Positions 48,180-57,437 of a DNA stretch of 57,960 bases are shown here, in pieces. Position 1 is the stretch's first letter; each line of letters opens with the position of its first letter. The stretch spans positions 1 through 57,960 of the forward strand of contig JADJLO010000029.1 of the NCBI GenBank assembly GCA_016710075.1, given 5' to 3'. The position numbers and the translations under genes were made by a program. The notes below the pieces were generated by a model. It was not told the origin of the DNA. It saw only the letters and a list, made by a program, of their open reading frames with translations, and searched no databases. Source of the stretch: Acidobacteriota bacterium (GTDB lineage Bacteria; Acidobacteriota; Blastocatellia; RBC074).

Positions 48180-48180
<1 letters not shown>
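45721..48180 (+). CDS. wzc: Wzc-type chain-length regulator/tyrosine kinase, copy 2 (intact)
   Basis: An 819-aa BY-kinase polysaccharide co-polymerase that by autophosphorylation regulates export chain length. The helix IRKRKWLILAIVFIATTVVT is followed by a coiled-coil periplasmic domain (QMQQSEQALATYSNTHN) and a PNR-like segment. The second helix is LGLILSLMAGIGLSLLLDYL. The kinase has Walker A SSQPGEGKTTTAV, A' LLIDADLRRPTVH and B HIVIDSPPL, with a C-terminal Tyr cluster YDEYYYPRYYSNYID. It has a longer charged insert (KKAELKEVKEEEDKKKAT) between helix 2 and the kinase than copy 1. The start at 45721 (MAEDKNKN) parallels MAEENKD of copy 1. It overlaps wzm by 1 bp. Confidence 0.93.
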
Positions 48181-49023
<843 letters not shown>

Positions 49024-49189
49024 AGAAAGAAAGAGAGAGTACGACTCCACTTTATCCAATATGATCCAATAGATGCAGGCATCAAATTGAGCTTTAGTTT
49101 CAATGGCTTGGAATTATTTCCAGTCCAATGCTTTTGCTGAGTCTAAAAGAATTCAACCACGTTACAAATACGTGACTATACGAACGTAC

Positions 49190-49301
49190 GTAGGGGCGCA
49201 CCTATGTGTGCGCCCCCAAACGGGCTCCCGATTATACTTGTTGCCTGAGTATGAATTTTTAATGGTGTCAGAAGGGGGCGCACACATAGGTGCGCCCCTA
49301 C
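49190..49301. repeat. Inverted-repeat element C
   Basis: Perfect 28-nt arms (49190-49217 and 49274-49301; core gtaggggcgcacctatg) surround a 56-nt spacer. It belongs to the widespread 'GTAGGGGCG' type of dispersed palindromes. It lies in the 482-base gene-free gap after wzm, immediately before element B1. Confidence 0.85.
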
Positions 49302-49365
49302 TGTGTTTTTATAGATGCCGCAACAATCGGTTCGTTTTCGCATCTCTGGTTTGGATAAAGTGGAG

Positions 49366-49486
49366 TACGAAATAGACGAAATAAACGAAACAGACGAAAA
49401 ACTTAATGGTTGAAGGCGCCTTTTTAAAGTATATCGTCCAATCATCCACTAAAAAAATTTTCGTTTATTTCGTTTGTTTCGTAATC
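49366..49486. repeat. Inverted-repeat element B, copy 1
   Basis: The left arm 49366-49390 (tacgaaatagacgaaataaa...) and right arm 49458-49486 (...tttatttcgtttgtttcg) are near-complementary around a 67-nt spacer. It sits directly upstream of the glycosyltransferase start at 49506. Related sequences occur at 50370, 54551, 55799 and 57392. Confidence 0.75.
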
Positions 49487-49505
49487 TTTCTTCCATCTTT
49501 TATTT

Positions 49506-51196
49506 ATGGATACGCCTGTTGCCCTGATCATCTTTAACCGCCCCGACTGCACTGAGCGCGTGCTCAAAGCCATTGCAAAAGCAAAGCCGTCCAAGCTCTT
49601 CGTCATCGCCGATGGCCCGCGCCCCAATCGTCCTGACGACATAGAGAAATGCATTGCCACACGTGCTGTCATCGACAAGGTCGATTGGGAATGCGAAGTC
49701 ATCACCGATTATTCCGATATAAATCTTGGCTGCAAGATGCGTCCCGTGAGCGGCATCGACTGGGTCTTCGAACAGGTCGAGGAGGCCATTATCCTAGAAG
49801 ACGACTGCCTTGCAGATCCTTCATTCTTTCGTTTCTGCGAAGAGCTTCTCGAACGTTATCGCCACGATGAGCGAGTCATGATGATCGGTGGAATCAACTT
49901 CCTCGGAAATTATCAGACGGAATATCAGAGCTACTATTTTTCATTGTTTGGCGGCACCTGGGGATGGGCGACCTGGCGCAGAGCCTGGAAGCTCAACGAC
50001 CCGGACATGAAGCTCTGGCCGCAGGTTCAGGAAATGGGAATCCTCGAAAAGATCTTCCCGATTCCCGAGCAATGCAATTACTGGAAGGACTACTTTCAAA
50101 AAGTCTACGACGGCTGGCTGACAGATGCATGGGATTACCAGTGGCTGCTTTCGTGCTGGATCAACAGCGGCTATCGCATTTTTCCCGAGGTTAATCTGGT
50201 CTCAAACATAGGCTTTCGCGATGACGCGACTCACACATTCGGCGAAAGCCCGCTGGCAAACATGGAGACCGCGGGAATTGCTTTCCCGCTCAAACATCCT
50301 CCATTCATCTTCAGAAGCGTCGAGGCGGATGAAAAGATCCAGGAATCTTTCAGTGGGAAGATGAAGAAAGATTACGAAACAGACGAAATAAACAAAACAA
50401 ACGGAAAGCTGCTTAAGACGGGTTTGTCTGCAGTACTCAACCGTTTAGAAAAATTTCGTCTTTTTCGTTTATTTCGTCTGTTTCGTAATCCGTCTTCACC
50501 TCCTCCAACTCAAACGGAGGCCGATCGGATGATCGCTTTTGTGCGCAGCAACACGATGCTGCCGCATGCGCGCCTGCATTCGCTCTATGAGCAAACGCTT
50601 TTTTGTGAAATTAACAATATTGCAGGGGATTACGTCGAATGCGGAACCTGGAAGGGCGGAGCCGTCGGCCTCATGCTGCAGGTAAACCAGCGATACGGCT
50701 CATCGCGCCGGCACGTTCATCTCTTCGATTCGTTCGAGGGAATACCCGAGCCCGATGCGAACTTTGACGGGGAAAAAGCGGTCGCCGAGGCCATTCAGGC
50801 TGGCGCCGGCGGTGATGGCCGGCTGGTGGCAGTCACTGGATTTTACGACTCACTCGGTACTCTCGAAATAAACCGCGAGCTTCTGGAGAACCGCATCGGC
50901 TACGACCGTCATTCCTCCATTATCACAAGGGATGGTTTCAGGATACGCTGCCCGCGGAATCCAGCCAGGTCGGTGACATCGCAATTCTGAGACTCGACGG
51001 CGACTGGTACGCATCGACCAAGGTCTGCCTCGATCACCTCTATTCAAAAGTCGTCACCGGCGGGTTCATCATCATCGACGATTATGGATGCTACGAAGGC
51101 TGCCGCAGGGCTGTCGATGAGTTTCTCGAATCGAACAATATCCACCCTTTTCTGCATCGCATCGACAGCGAGGGCCGGTACTGGATCAAGGGCTGA
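49506..51196 (+). CDS. Glycosyltransferase fused to TylF-type methyltransferase through a repeat (one apparent frameshift)
   Basis: Residues 1-280 form a GT-A glycosyltransferase: TPVALIIFNRPDCTERVLKA, IADGPRPNRPDD, AIILEDDCLADPSFFRFCEE (DDxD-like), GGTWGWATWRRAWKLND. Residues about 283-335 are encoded by element B2 and read KDYETDEINKTNG ... KFRLFRLFRLFRNP. Residues about 342 to the end form a TylF/MycF-like O-methyltransferase: MLPHARLHSLYEQ, GDYVECGTWKGGAVGLML, HLFDSFEGIPEPD, then after a shift near 50925 GWFQDTLPAESSQVG, DGDWYASTKVCLDHLY and GGFIIIDDYGCYEGCRRAVD. The stop at 51194-51196 overlaps the next ATG. In other loci these would be two genes. Both probably act on the surface glycan. 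Confidence 0.82.
50370..50490. repeat. Inverted-repeat element B, copy 2, inside a coding sequence
   Basis: The left arm 50370-50398 and right arm 50462-50490 are complementary over 29 nt with one mismatch (gattacgaaacagacg / cgtctgtttcgtaatc). It lies entirely within the fused glycosyltransferase-methyltransferase frame and is translated in frame with no stop. Confidence 0.85.
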
Positions 51197-52471
51197 TGCG
51201 GATTCTGCATTTCTCAGACAAGGACACTGATGGAGGAGCCGCAAAGGCCGCCCACAGGCTTCACTGCGCCCTGCGGGATGCCGGCCAACAATCGAAAATG
51301 GTCGTCTTCCGCAAGACCTCTACAGATCCAGACGTTCGTCAGATTGAGCCTCCAATTCCGCTAGGCCCCCTGGCTTATGAATACAACCGGTTCAAAAAAC
51401 GCATTCAGGGAAACAGTAGATCTCTTCCAACCGCGAATTACACATTCAACTTCAACCTTGAGCCGGAAATTTTCGAGCCGGACCTGTTCAATGAATCAAA
51501 GATTGACATAATCTGCCTTCACTGGCTGAGCAGATTGCTCAATCCGCGATTGATCAAGGCCCTGCATGATCATTACCGCTGCCCCATCGTCTGGATCACA
51601 GCCGACCAGGAACCCGTCACCGGAGGCTGCCACTACTCTTTCGGCTGTGACAACTTTACAGATAGCTGCGGCCGCTGCCCGCAACTGAATCAGTCCGACC
51701 CGGCCGATCATTCACATCGGACCTGGCTCGATAAACGAAACTACCTGTCCGATATTCCCATCACCTTCGTAGCCCCTACAAGCTGGTGCGCCGATAAGAT
51801 CCGTCAAAGCTCATTGTTCAAAGACCACAGAATCGAACAGATCCCGTATCCGATCGACATCAAAACTTTTCGCCCAATAGATCGCCGCATCGCCCGCGAC
51901 CTGCTCCAATTCCCACAGGATAAAAAAATCATCTTCTTCGGCGCCACTTATACAGACGACAAGCGAAAGGGAATGAATCAACTTGATTGCTTCACTGAAC
52001 ATCGCTTCGACAAAACTCGAGCTGAATTCAAATTTCAAACGCCAGGATGTTTATTTGCTTGTTGCGGGTTTGAACGGAGAAAAAATACTCTCGATGTTGC
52101 CCTTTGATGGGAAATACACAGGCCTGCTGCACGACGACATCACTCTCGCACTCGCTTACCAGGCAGCTGACATCTTTCTTTGCCCGTCCCTCGAAGACGC
52201 CGGCCCGATGATGATCTCTGAAGCCCTGCTTTGCGGCACTCCCGTTGTCGCCTTCAACACCGGCATCGCCCCCGATATCATTGAAAATAATCTAAACGAT
52301 TATGTCGCCAATATCGGAGACCCGGAGGATCTCGCTCACGGTATTATTCAAATCCTGACTTCAAACGATCATCAGAACTTGAGCAAATACGCCCGCTCAA
52401 AAGCTCTGGGGTTTCATGACCCCACAACCGTCGCCGCAAAACATATCGATCTTTATCAAAAATTATCATGA
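51196..52471 (+). CDS. Group 1 (GT4) glycosyltransferase (one apparent frameshift)
   Basis: A GT-B fold glycosyltransferase of about 425 aa acting on the cytosolic side of the membrane. The N-terminal domain is MRILHFSDKDTDGGAAKAAH and IICLHWLSRLLNPRLIKALH; a Cys cluster follows (GGCHYSFGCDNF, DSCGRCPQL), typical of one GT4 branch. The C-terminal domain is KKIIFFGATYTDDKRKGMNQ, then after a shift near 51985 LLVAGLNGEKILSMLPFDGK, FLCPSLEDAGPMMISEALLC (E-x7-E motif) and GTPVVAFNTGIAPDII. The start overlaps the previous stop (TGATG) and its own stop overlaps the wecD-like start (ATGA). It is part of the polysaccharide operon; the sugar is unknown. Confidence 0.88.
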
Positions 52472-53320
52472 CCGATCCCTGCTCATACCTCGATTGGGAT
52501 AGCGCCTTCTTTCATAAACGCATCGCACGCGTTAACGGCAACTCCCTCACACGCGAATCGGTTGGCCCCATTCTCCAATGGTGCAAACAGAATCAGATCG
52601 ATTGTCTTTATTTTGAGTCTGCGTCTGATAACGACGAGAGTGTGGCGGTTGCCGAAGGGGCGGGTTTTCACCTCGTAGACATACGAGTTGAACTGAACTG
52701 CAAAATGGCGGATGAGCCGATCCCGCCGGCCCGAAAGCCCCGACTCTTGCAAAGAATCCGATCTCGAACCCTTGCAGGAAATAGCCTCAAACGCTTACCG
52801 GGATTCCAGATTCTATTACGACTCCAATTTCAGCAGGGAAGAAGCGTCATCGCTCTACAGACACTGGATAGAGAAGAGCTGCCAGGGATACGCCGATGCC
52901 GTCTTTGTCATAGACCATGACAACCGCCCCTCGGCATTCATCACCTGTCACATTGAGCCCGATGCAAAGGGCCGCATCGGCCTGGTCGGAGTCTCACCCG
53001 ATGCCAGATCGACCGGATTGGGAATCTCTCTGATCCGAACCGCTCAAAACTATTTCTACGATAAAGGCATCCACGAAATAAATGTCGTCACCCAGGGAAG
53101 AAACATCGCCGCGCAACGTCTTTACCAATTGAACGGTTTTAAAACCAGTTCAGTGACTCTCTGGTTTCACAGATGGAAAGAGATCAAGAATAAAACAAAC
53201 GGAAATGCTAAATGGACCTGGCAGCTAACATTGGCCATACGAGCGGGACCGCAGGCGTCCCGCCTGCGTGTATTGGTAACTGAGTCAATTGAGATTTACG
53301 ATTTTGTCTTTTGCGATTAA
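52468..53320 (+). CDS. wecD: WecD-like GNAT acetyltransferase (one apparent frameshift, tail from a repeat)
   Basis: Predicted to acetylate the 4-amino group of a dTDP-4-amino-4,6-dideoxyhexose, the step after WecE. The N-terminal domain is CSYLDWDSAFFHKRIARVNG; the GNAT domain has ADAVFVIDHDNRPSAFITCH, GLVGVSPDARSTGLGISLI (acetyl-CoA site) and QGRNIAAQRLYQLNGFK, ending TLWFHRWKEI. A shift at the C-run 52738-52741 joins PARKP to DSCKESDLEPLQEIASNAYR. The last 28 or so residues (IRAGPQASRLRVLVTESIEI...) come from repeat A2, so the natural C-terminus is probably near 53180. It is paired with the wecE gene downstream. The call relies on this pairing. Confidence 0.78.
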
Positions 53321-53351
53321 TCGCAGGCGGGACGCCTGCGGTCCCGCTCGT
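53239..53351. repeat. Inverted-repeat element A, copy 2
   Basis: The left arm 53239-53269 is identical to the left arm of copy 1; the right arm is 53322-53351. The 52-nt loop begins gtattg like copy 1 but then differs. A partial extra arm (tcccgcctgcggtcccgctc) follows at 53361-53380. It overlaps the 3' end of the wecD-like frame. Confidence 0.88.
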
Positions 53352-53436
53352 ATGGCAATGTCCCGCCTGCGGTCCCGCTCGTTTGTTGATTCTGCAACAT
53401 CCTGGCGTTCCTGGTTCACTGTCGATAAATAGGACT

Positions 53437-54570
53437 ATGAATATTCACATTCCATTCAATAAACCAAGCACCACCGGACGTGAGTTCGAATACATCGCCC
53501 AGTCTATCGCCGCAGGCCATATCTCCGGCGACGGCATCTTCACTCGACGCTGCCACTCGCTGCTCGAATCATCCCTCGGCGTCCCCAAAGCTTTATTGAC
53601 TACCTCCTGCACCCACGCCCTCGAAATGGCTGCTATCCTCCTCGACATCAGGCCCGGTGACGAGATCATCGTCCCATCCTTCACCTTCGTCTCAACTATC
53701 AATGCCTTCATCCTCCGCGGCGCTCTCCCCATCTTCGCCGATATCAGACCTGATACCCTGAATATCGATGAGCGTAATATTGAGCGTCTGATAACGACAA
53801 GAACGAAAGCTGTCATAGTAGTACATTACGCAGGAGTAAGTTGCGAGATGCGTGCCATACGAGAGATAGCCGATCGGCAGGGAATTGCGGTGATTGAGGA
53901 CAATGCGCACGGATTGTACGGGAAATACGAAGGCCGATATCTGGGCACTTTTGGTTCCATGGCGACTCAGAGCTTCCACGAGACCAAGAATTTTTCGTGT
54001 GGCGAGGGCGGAGCGCTGCTGATCAACGATCCGCAATACATTGAACGGGCAGAGATCATCCGCGAGAAGGGAACCAACCGCAGCCGTTTCTTCCGCGGCG
54101 AGGTGGATAAATACACGTGGGTGGATATCGGATCGAGCTACCTGCCGTCGGATATGCTTGCAGCATACCTGCTGGCCCAGCTCGAAGCGCATGAAAGCAT
54201 CCAGGATGCCAGGAAAAGAATCTGGAATCGTTACAACGGAGGGCTCAAAGAATGGGCAACGAAGAATGGAGTAACATTACCAACCATTCCCGACGATTGC
54301 GAGCAGGCATACCACATGTTTTACATGCTCATGCCGAGTCTCGAATCCCGCCAGGATCTGATAGCTCATCTGAAATCGAAAGCAATCCTGAGCGTGTTCC
54401 ACTACCTGCCGCTCCACCTATCGCCGATGGGCGAGAAGTTCGGAGGCATGCCCGGAGACTGCCCCGTAACCGAAGACATCAGCGACAGGCTGCTAAGACT
54501 GCCCTTCTACAACAGCCTGACTGAGAGTGAACAACAATACGTTATCGGAGAGATTACGAAAGAAGAATAG
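53437..54570 (+). CDS. wecE: dTDP-4-amino-4,6-dideoxygalactose transaminase WecE/RffA-like
   Basis: A PLP-dependent DegT/DnrJ/EryC1 aminotransferase, 377 aa, intact; converts dTDP-4-keto-6-deoxyglucose to the 4-amino sugar. It opens IPFNKPSTTGREFEYIAQSI and has TTSCTHALEMAAILLDIRPG, VPSFTFVSTINAFILRGALP, EDNAHGLYGKYEGRYLGTFG, SFHETKNFSCGEGGAL (Schiff-base Lys in HETKN) and VFHYLPLHLSPMGEKFG. The start at 53437 has agga upstream; longer versions would read through repeat A2. The C-terminal ITKEE is encoded by a piece of repeat B3. With wecD it predicts a 4-acetamido-4,6-dideoxyhexose in the glycan. Confidence 0.93.
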   Translation: MNIHIPFNKPSTTGREFEYIAQSIAAGHISGDGIFTRRCHSLLESSLGVPKALLTTSCTHALEMAAILLDIRPGDEIIVPSFTFVSTINAFILRGALPIFADIRPDTLNIDERNIERLITTRTKAVIVVHYAGVSCEMRAIREIADRQGIAVIEDNAHGLYGKYEGRYLGTFGSMATQSFHETKNFSCGEGGALLINDPQYIERAEIIREKGTNRSRFFRGEVDKYTWVDIGSSYLPSDMLAAYLLAQLEAHESIQDARKRIWNRYNGGLKEWATKNGVTLPTIPDDCEQAYHMFYMLMPSLESRQDLIAHLKSKAILSVFHYLPLHLSPMGEKFGGMPGDCPVTEDISDRLLRLPFYNSLTESEQQYVIGEITKEE

Positions 54571-54613
54571 ATTACGAAAGAAGAAGAGAGAGTACGAAAC
54601 AGACGAAATAATG
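54551..54613. repeat. Element B-related sequence between wecE and wzt
   Basis: Two tandem copies of agattacgaaagaagaa (54551-54567 and 54569-54585) are followed by gtacgaaacagacgaaata (54592-54610) immediately before the wzt ATG. The element supplies the last codons of wecE and the region where the wzt ribosome site should be. Confidence 0.7.
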
Positions 54614-55855
54614 AGTTCTATTATCAGCGCCCGGGGATTGAGCAAGCTCTACCACCTGGGCGCCCCACAACACCGATACAAAATGCTCCGCGAGGCGATA
54701 ATGGAGGCATTCCGAGCCCCATTCCGCCGGCATGGAGCGAACCAATCCGATCCGCATGAAATCTGGGCGCTGCGCGATGTCAGTTTTGAAGTCCGGCCGG
54801 GCGAAGTCATCGGCATCATCGGGCGTAACGGAGCAGGGAAATCGACCCTGCTCAAAATACTCTCGCAAATAACAGAGCCCACGATTGGCGAGGTCGACCT
54901 GTTCGGCCGGGTTGGAAGCCTGCTCGAAGTCGGCATGGGATTTCATGGAGAACTGAGCGGCCGCGACAACATATTTCTGAGTGCGGCAATTCTGGGTATG
55001 CGGCGCAATGAGATTATCGGCCGCTTCGACGAGATCGTGGCATTTTCAGAAATGGAAAGATTCCTCGACACTCCCGTGAAGTTCTACTCCAGCGGGATGT
55101 TCATGCGGCTGGCCTTCGCCGTAGCAGCTCACCTGCAGCCCGAGATCCTGATAGTCGATGAGGTCCTCGCCGTCGGCGACCTTGAATTCCAGAAGAAATG
55201 CCTCGGCAAAATGGAAGATGTGGCCAAAGAGGGCCGGACCGTGATCTTCGTCAGCCACAATATGGCTGCCGTTCGCACGCTCTGCCGGCGGGGAATATAT
55301 CTGGATCAGGGCCGGGTAGTCTTTGACGGGGATATCGGCGATGCCGTCACTCGATATGTTTCTACTGTCAGCGATGCTGCATCAGACACCTGGCGCCGCT
55401 CCGCCCCGGATCACGGCGCTTTTCAGATCGAAACAATATCAGCAAAACTCGAAGGCCATTCGCTGAAACTCTTGATTGAATCAAAAAGCCTTAAGCGCCA
55501 TAAACCGGCATTCCTGGCGGTCGATATTTCGGAACCGTCAGGAACCGTCATCATGCAGGCATTGCCGCAACTCGAGGGCTTCATCCGCCCGGAAGATTCT
55601 CCGCATAAAATCGAGGTCAAAATCGATCTGCCGCCGCTCATCCCGGCATCTATCGAGCCGGAGTCTGGATCGGCACTCATAACACTGAAACCCTGGACGA
55701 GGTCCGCGGCTGCGTCTCGTTTATAATTACTGAATCTCCAACTCCCGGGCGAACATTCCCTCACACCCCGGACCACGGATTTATTGTCCCCGAGGCGGAG
55801 ATTACGAAATACACGAAAAAAACAGAACAAACGAAAATTGGAACTGGTGTTTAAT
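54611..55855 (+). CDS. wzt: Polysaccharide ABC transporter ATPase Wzt-like (one apparent frameshift)
   Basis: The ATPase of the Wzm/Wzt polysaccharide exporter. N-terminal NBD: Walker A GIIGRNGAGKSTLLKIL, signature region KFYSSGMFMRLAFAVAAH and Walker B EILIVDEVLAVGD, with the family lead-in LYHLGAPQHRYKMLREAI. A C-terminal Wzt_C-like beta-sandwich follows (from about residue 265) and, after a shift near 55642, PGIYRAGVWIGTHNTETLDE and GCVSFIITESPTPGRTFPH. The final residues ITKYTKKTEQTK are encoded by repeat B4. The start at 54611 (MSSIISARGLSKLYH) is chosen because upstream residues come from repeat B3. Its permease is at 48180. A C-terminal glycan-binding domain suggests recognition of a capped chain. 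Confidence 0.9.
55799..55841. repeat. Element B-related sequence at the wzt 3' end
   Basis: The stretch gagattacgaaatacacg (55799-55816) and the following aaacagaacaaacgaaa match the left arm of element B. It is translated as the last residues of the Wzt-like protein. Confidence 0.65.
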
Positions 55856-55873
55856 AACTGATACTGTCGACAA

Positions 55874-55976
55874 ACGAGCGGGACCGCAGGCGTCCCGCCT
55901 GCGTCAATTCGATTAACGCAAATCTGATATGAATGTGCAGATATTTCAATACACGCAGGCGAGACGCAGGTAGCAC
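55874..55976. repeat. Inverted-repeat element A, copy 3 (inverted, one arm decayed)
   Basis: The left arm 55874-55904 is identical to the arms of copies 1 and 2. The interior (about 55905-55952) is the reverse complement of the copy 1 loop with only a few differences. The distal arm (from 55953, acgcaggcgagacgcagg) is degenerate. It starts 19 nt after the repaired wzt stop. Confidence 0.85.
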
Positions 55977-56085
55977 AACCTGACGGTTTGCTCCACTTGC
56001 TTTCGCAGTCACTGCTTTCCATGTGATATTATCAATGTTGACTTGGAGCCCCGCACTCAGCATATAAACAAAAAAAGGTTCAAAT

Positions 56086-56289
56086 ATGGCTGATGAACGT
56101 GAACAACTTGAGAGCCAAAGAGCTACGATCAGAGAACACAAGGATAAGTATGAACGTTATAAAAAATCAGACCCGGATGCCGTAAATATGGCATTGCGTA
56201 CTATAAGAAGTTGTCAGGCGCAGATTGAGAAGATCCTCAGACGACACTCGCACTGGCAGTCAAGCTGGGAAGATACCTGGAAACCCTGA
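56086..56289 (+). CDS. Small charged helical protein
   Basis: A 67-aa protein of unknown function. It begins MADEREQLESQRATIREHKD and continues with a strongly charged helix and a short tail ending SHWQSSWEDTWKP. Heptad-like spacing suggests a coiled coil. There is an aaaggttc sequence 7-14 nt upstream as a weak ribosome site. It precedes the SpoU-type gene by 10 bp and may be co-transcribed. Confidence 0.5.
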   Translation: MADEREQLESQRATIREHKDKYERYKKSDPDAVNMALRTIRSCQAQIEKILRRHSHWQSSWEDTWKP

Positions 56290-56299
56290 TATAAAAACA

Positions 56300-56875
56300 A
56301 TGTCAATCACACCATTGTCCAAAGAAAATTTACGGGCAACGAAAATCCAGAGAAAAGATTTTGATGAAATTCCCCGAAATCCAATCTATCTGGTCCTGGA
56401 TAGCCTGAAGTGCGCTCACAACATTGGAACCATTCTTCGTCTTGCAGATGCCGTCCTGGCAACAAAGGTTTATATCTGCGGAAATACAATTGTGCCCCCT
56501 AACCAGAAAATCAAATCCGCTTCTCGTGGAGCGGAAAAGTGGGTGCCCTGGGAATATAGAGAAAACGTCATTGAGGTTGTAAGGGCTCTGAAAGATTCAG
56601 GCATCAATATTGTGTCTCTCGAAGTAGCAAGTTCCAGCGTTCCATACACGGAAGTTAGCTATCAGCTCCCTGTTTGCATCGTCATGGGCCGGGAGTATGA
56701 CGGAGTTTCTCCTGAAGTGCTCGATCTCTCTGATCACATCGTCCACCTGCCTATATTCGGCATGGCGAATTCATTGAACGTCTCAACAGCCGCCAGCGTT
56801 ATGATGTATGAAATTCTGAAGCTCATAGAACCCGCTTCAGCGGATCAGAATTCAAAATTGGCCGCTGCGGGCTAA
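56300..56875 (+). CDS. TrmH/SpoU-family RNA 2'-O-methyltransferase
   Basis: A SPOUT-class SAM-dependent methyltransferase of about 191 aa. Motif 1 is LDSLKCAHNIGTILRLADA, motif 2 is PVCIVMGREYDGVSPEVL and motif 3 is HLPIFGMANSLNVSTAASVM; the order and the N-S-L-N-V-S signature are diagnostic. The RNA target (tRNA Gm18 or rRNA) cannot be told from this sequence. The start at 56300 (MSITPLSKENLR) is preferred; an upstream ATG at 56225 would overlap the small gene. It is unrelated in role to the polysaccharide genes. Confidence 0.88.
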   Translation: MSITPLSKENLRATKIQRKDFDEIPRNPIYLVLDSLKCAHNIGTILRLADAVLATKVYICGNTIVPPNQKIKSASRGAEKWVPWEYRENVIEVVRALKDSGINIVSLEVASSSVPYTEVSYQLPVCIVMGREYDGVSPEVLDLSDHIVHLPIFGMANSLNVSTAASVMMYEILKLIEPASADQNSKLAAAG

Positions 56876-56898
56876 TAACTGATCATGCGAAACAAGAG

Positions 56899-57099
56899 AT
56901 GTTTCGTCGCCAGATAACCGAAGAGCAGGTAGCTTTTGTTCTTGCATATCCGGAACAATCTGAACCTGTCCGCATCGGAAGAACCGTATATCAATCTCGC
57001 CTGGATATCGGAGAAAAGAATCTTGAAAGTTATTTACGACCACGAAACCGACACACTGACCGTTATCTTCTCCGAAAATCCGGTCGCGGAGAGCGATGA
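56899..57099 (+). CDS. DUF4258-like toxin-type protein, C-terminus replaced
   Basis: A short protein whose first 40 residues match the DUF4258 pattern: MFRRQITEEQVAFVLAYPEQ followed by GRTVYQSRLDIGEKN. The expected tail (a VDxxxxxVVTVYRT-type strand) is absent; instead the frame runs out of phase into the DUF2283 gene and stops at 57099. DUF4258 and DUF2283 genes are commonly adjacent in cyanobacteria and other bacteria. The start is uncertain, since codons upstream to about 56881 (HAKQE) fit the domain. It is likely a truncated gene or one broken by an indel near 57015. Confidence 0.5.
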   Translation: MFRRQITEEQVAFVLAYPEQSEPVRIGRTVYQSRLDIGEKNLESYLRPRNRHTDRYLLRKSGRGER

Positions 57100-57217
57100 A
57101 GATAAACCAGGAGTGATCCTGGATTATGACGCTACCGGAAATCTGGTATCTCTTGAAATTCTTGACGCATCAAACCGTGTCTTACTTCCGACGCGAATTG
57201 AATACCAGGTGGCTTGA
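57023..57217 (+). CDS. DUF2283 family protein
   Basis: A small protein of about 64 aa with the full DUF2283 signature: KVIYDHETDTLTVIFSENPV, AESDEDKPGVILDYDATGNL, VSLEILDASNRV. The start is TTG at 57023, with ggaga about 9 nt upstream. It overlaps the DUF4258-like frame in another phase. DUF2283 proteins are often neighbours of DUF4258 proteins and are suspected antitoxin-like partners, but the function is unproven. Confidence 0.75.
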   Translation: MKVIYDHETDTLTVIFSENPVAESDEDKPGVILDYDATGNLVSLEILDASNRVLLPTRIEYQVA

Positions 57218-57391
57218 TTTTTATCGGAGGAACCTGCATCAGGCGAAGCGGTGGCAGCAGCCTGGGGCGGGCAAGCGGGCCCAGGTACCATCGAGAATCC
57301 AGGGGCGAAGCCTGAAGATCGGACCATCAGGCCAAAGCATTTTTTCGTCTGTTTCCAGTCATCGACGATCTGGTATATTGACCGTCTGAGA

Positions 57392-57430
57392 TTTTTCGTT
57401 TATTTCGTATTTTTCGCGTGTTTCGTAATC
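57392..57430. repeat. Element B-related sequence, single arm
   Basis: The stretch tttttcgtttatttcgtatttttcgcgtgtttcgtaatc, spanning 57392-57430, matches the right arm of element B (outer end gtttcgtaatc). It lies directly upstream of the small gene at 57438. Confidence 0.65.
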
Positions 57431-57437
57431 TTTCCCC

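Noticed and set aside
53311..53436. Longer N-terminus for WecE
   Set aside because: The added residues (AGGTPAVPL...) are a translation of element A2. The ATG at 53437 has a ribosome site and matches the family start.
55423..56141. Minus-strand ORFs opposite the wzt 3' end and element A3
   Set aside because: They are generated by the antisense of wzt and by the GC-rich palindrome, with no recognisable protein features.
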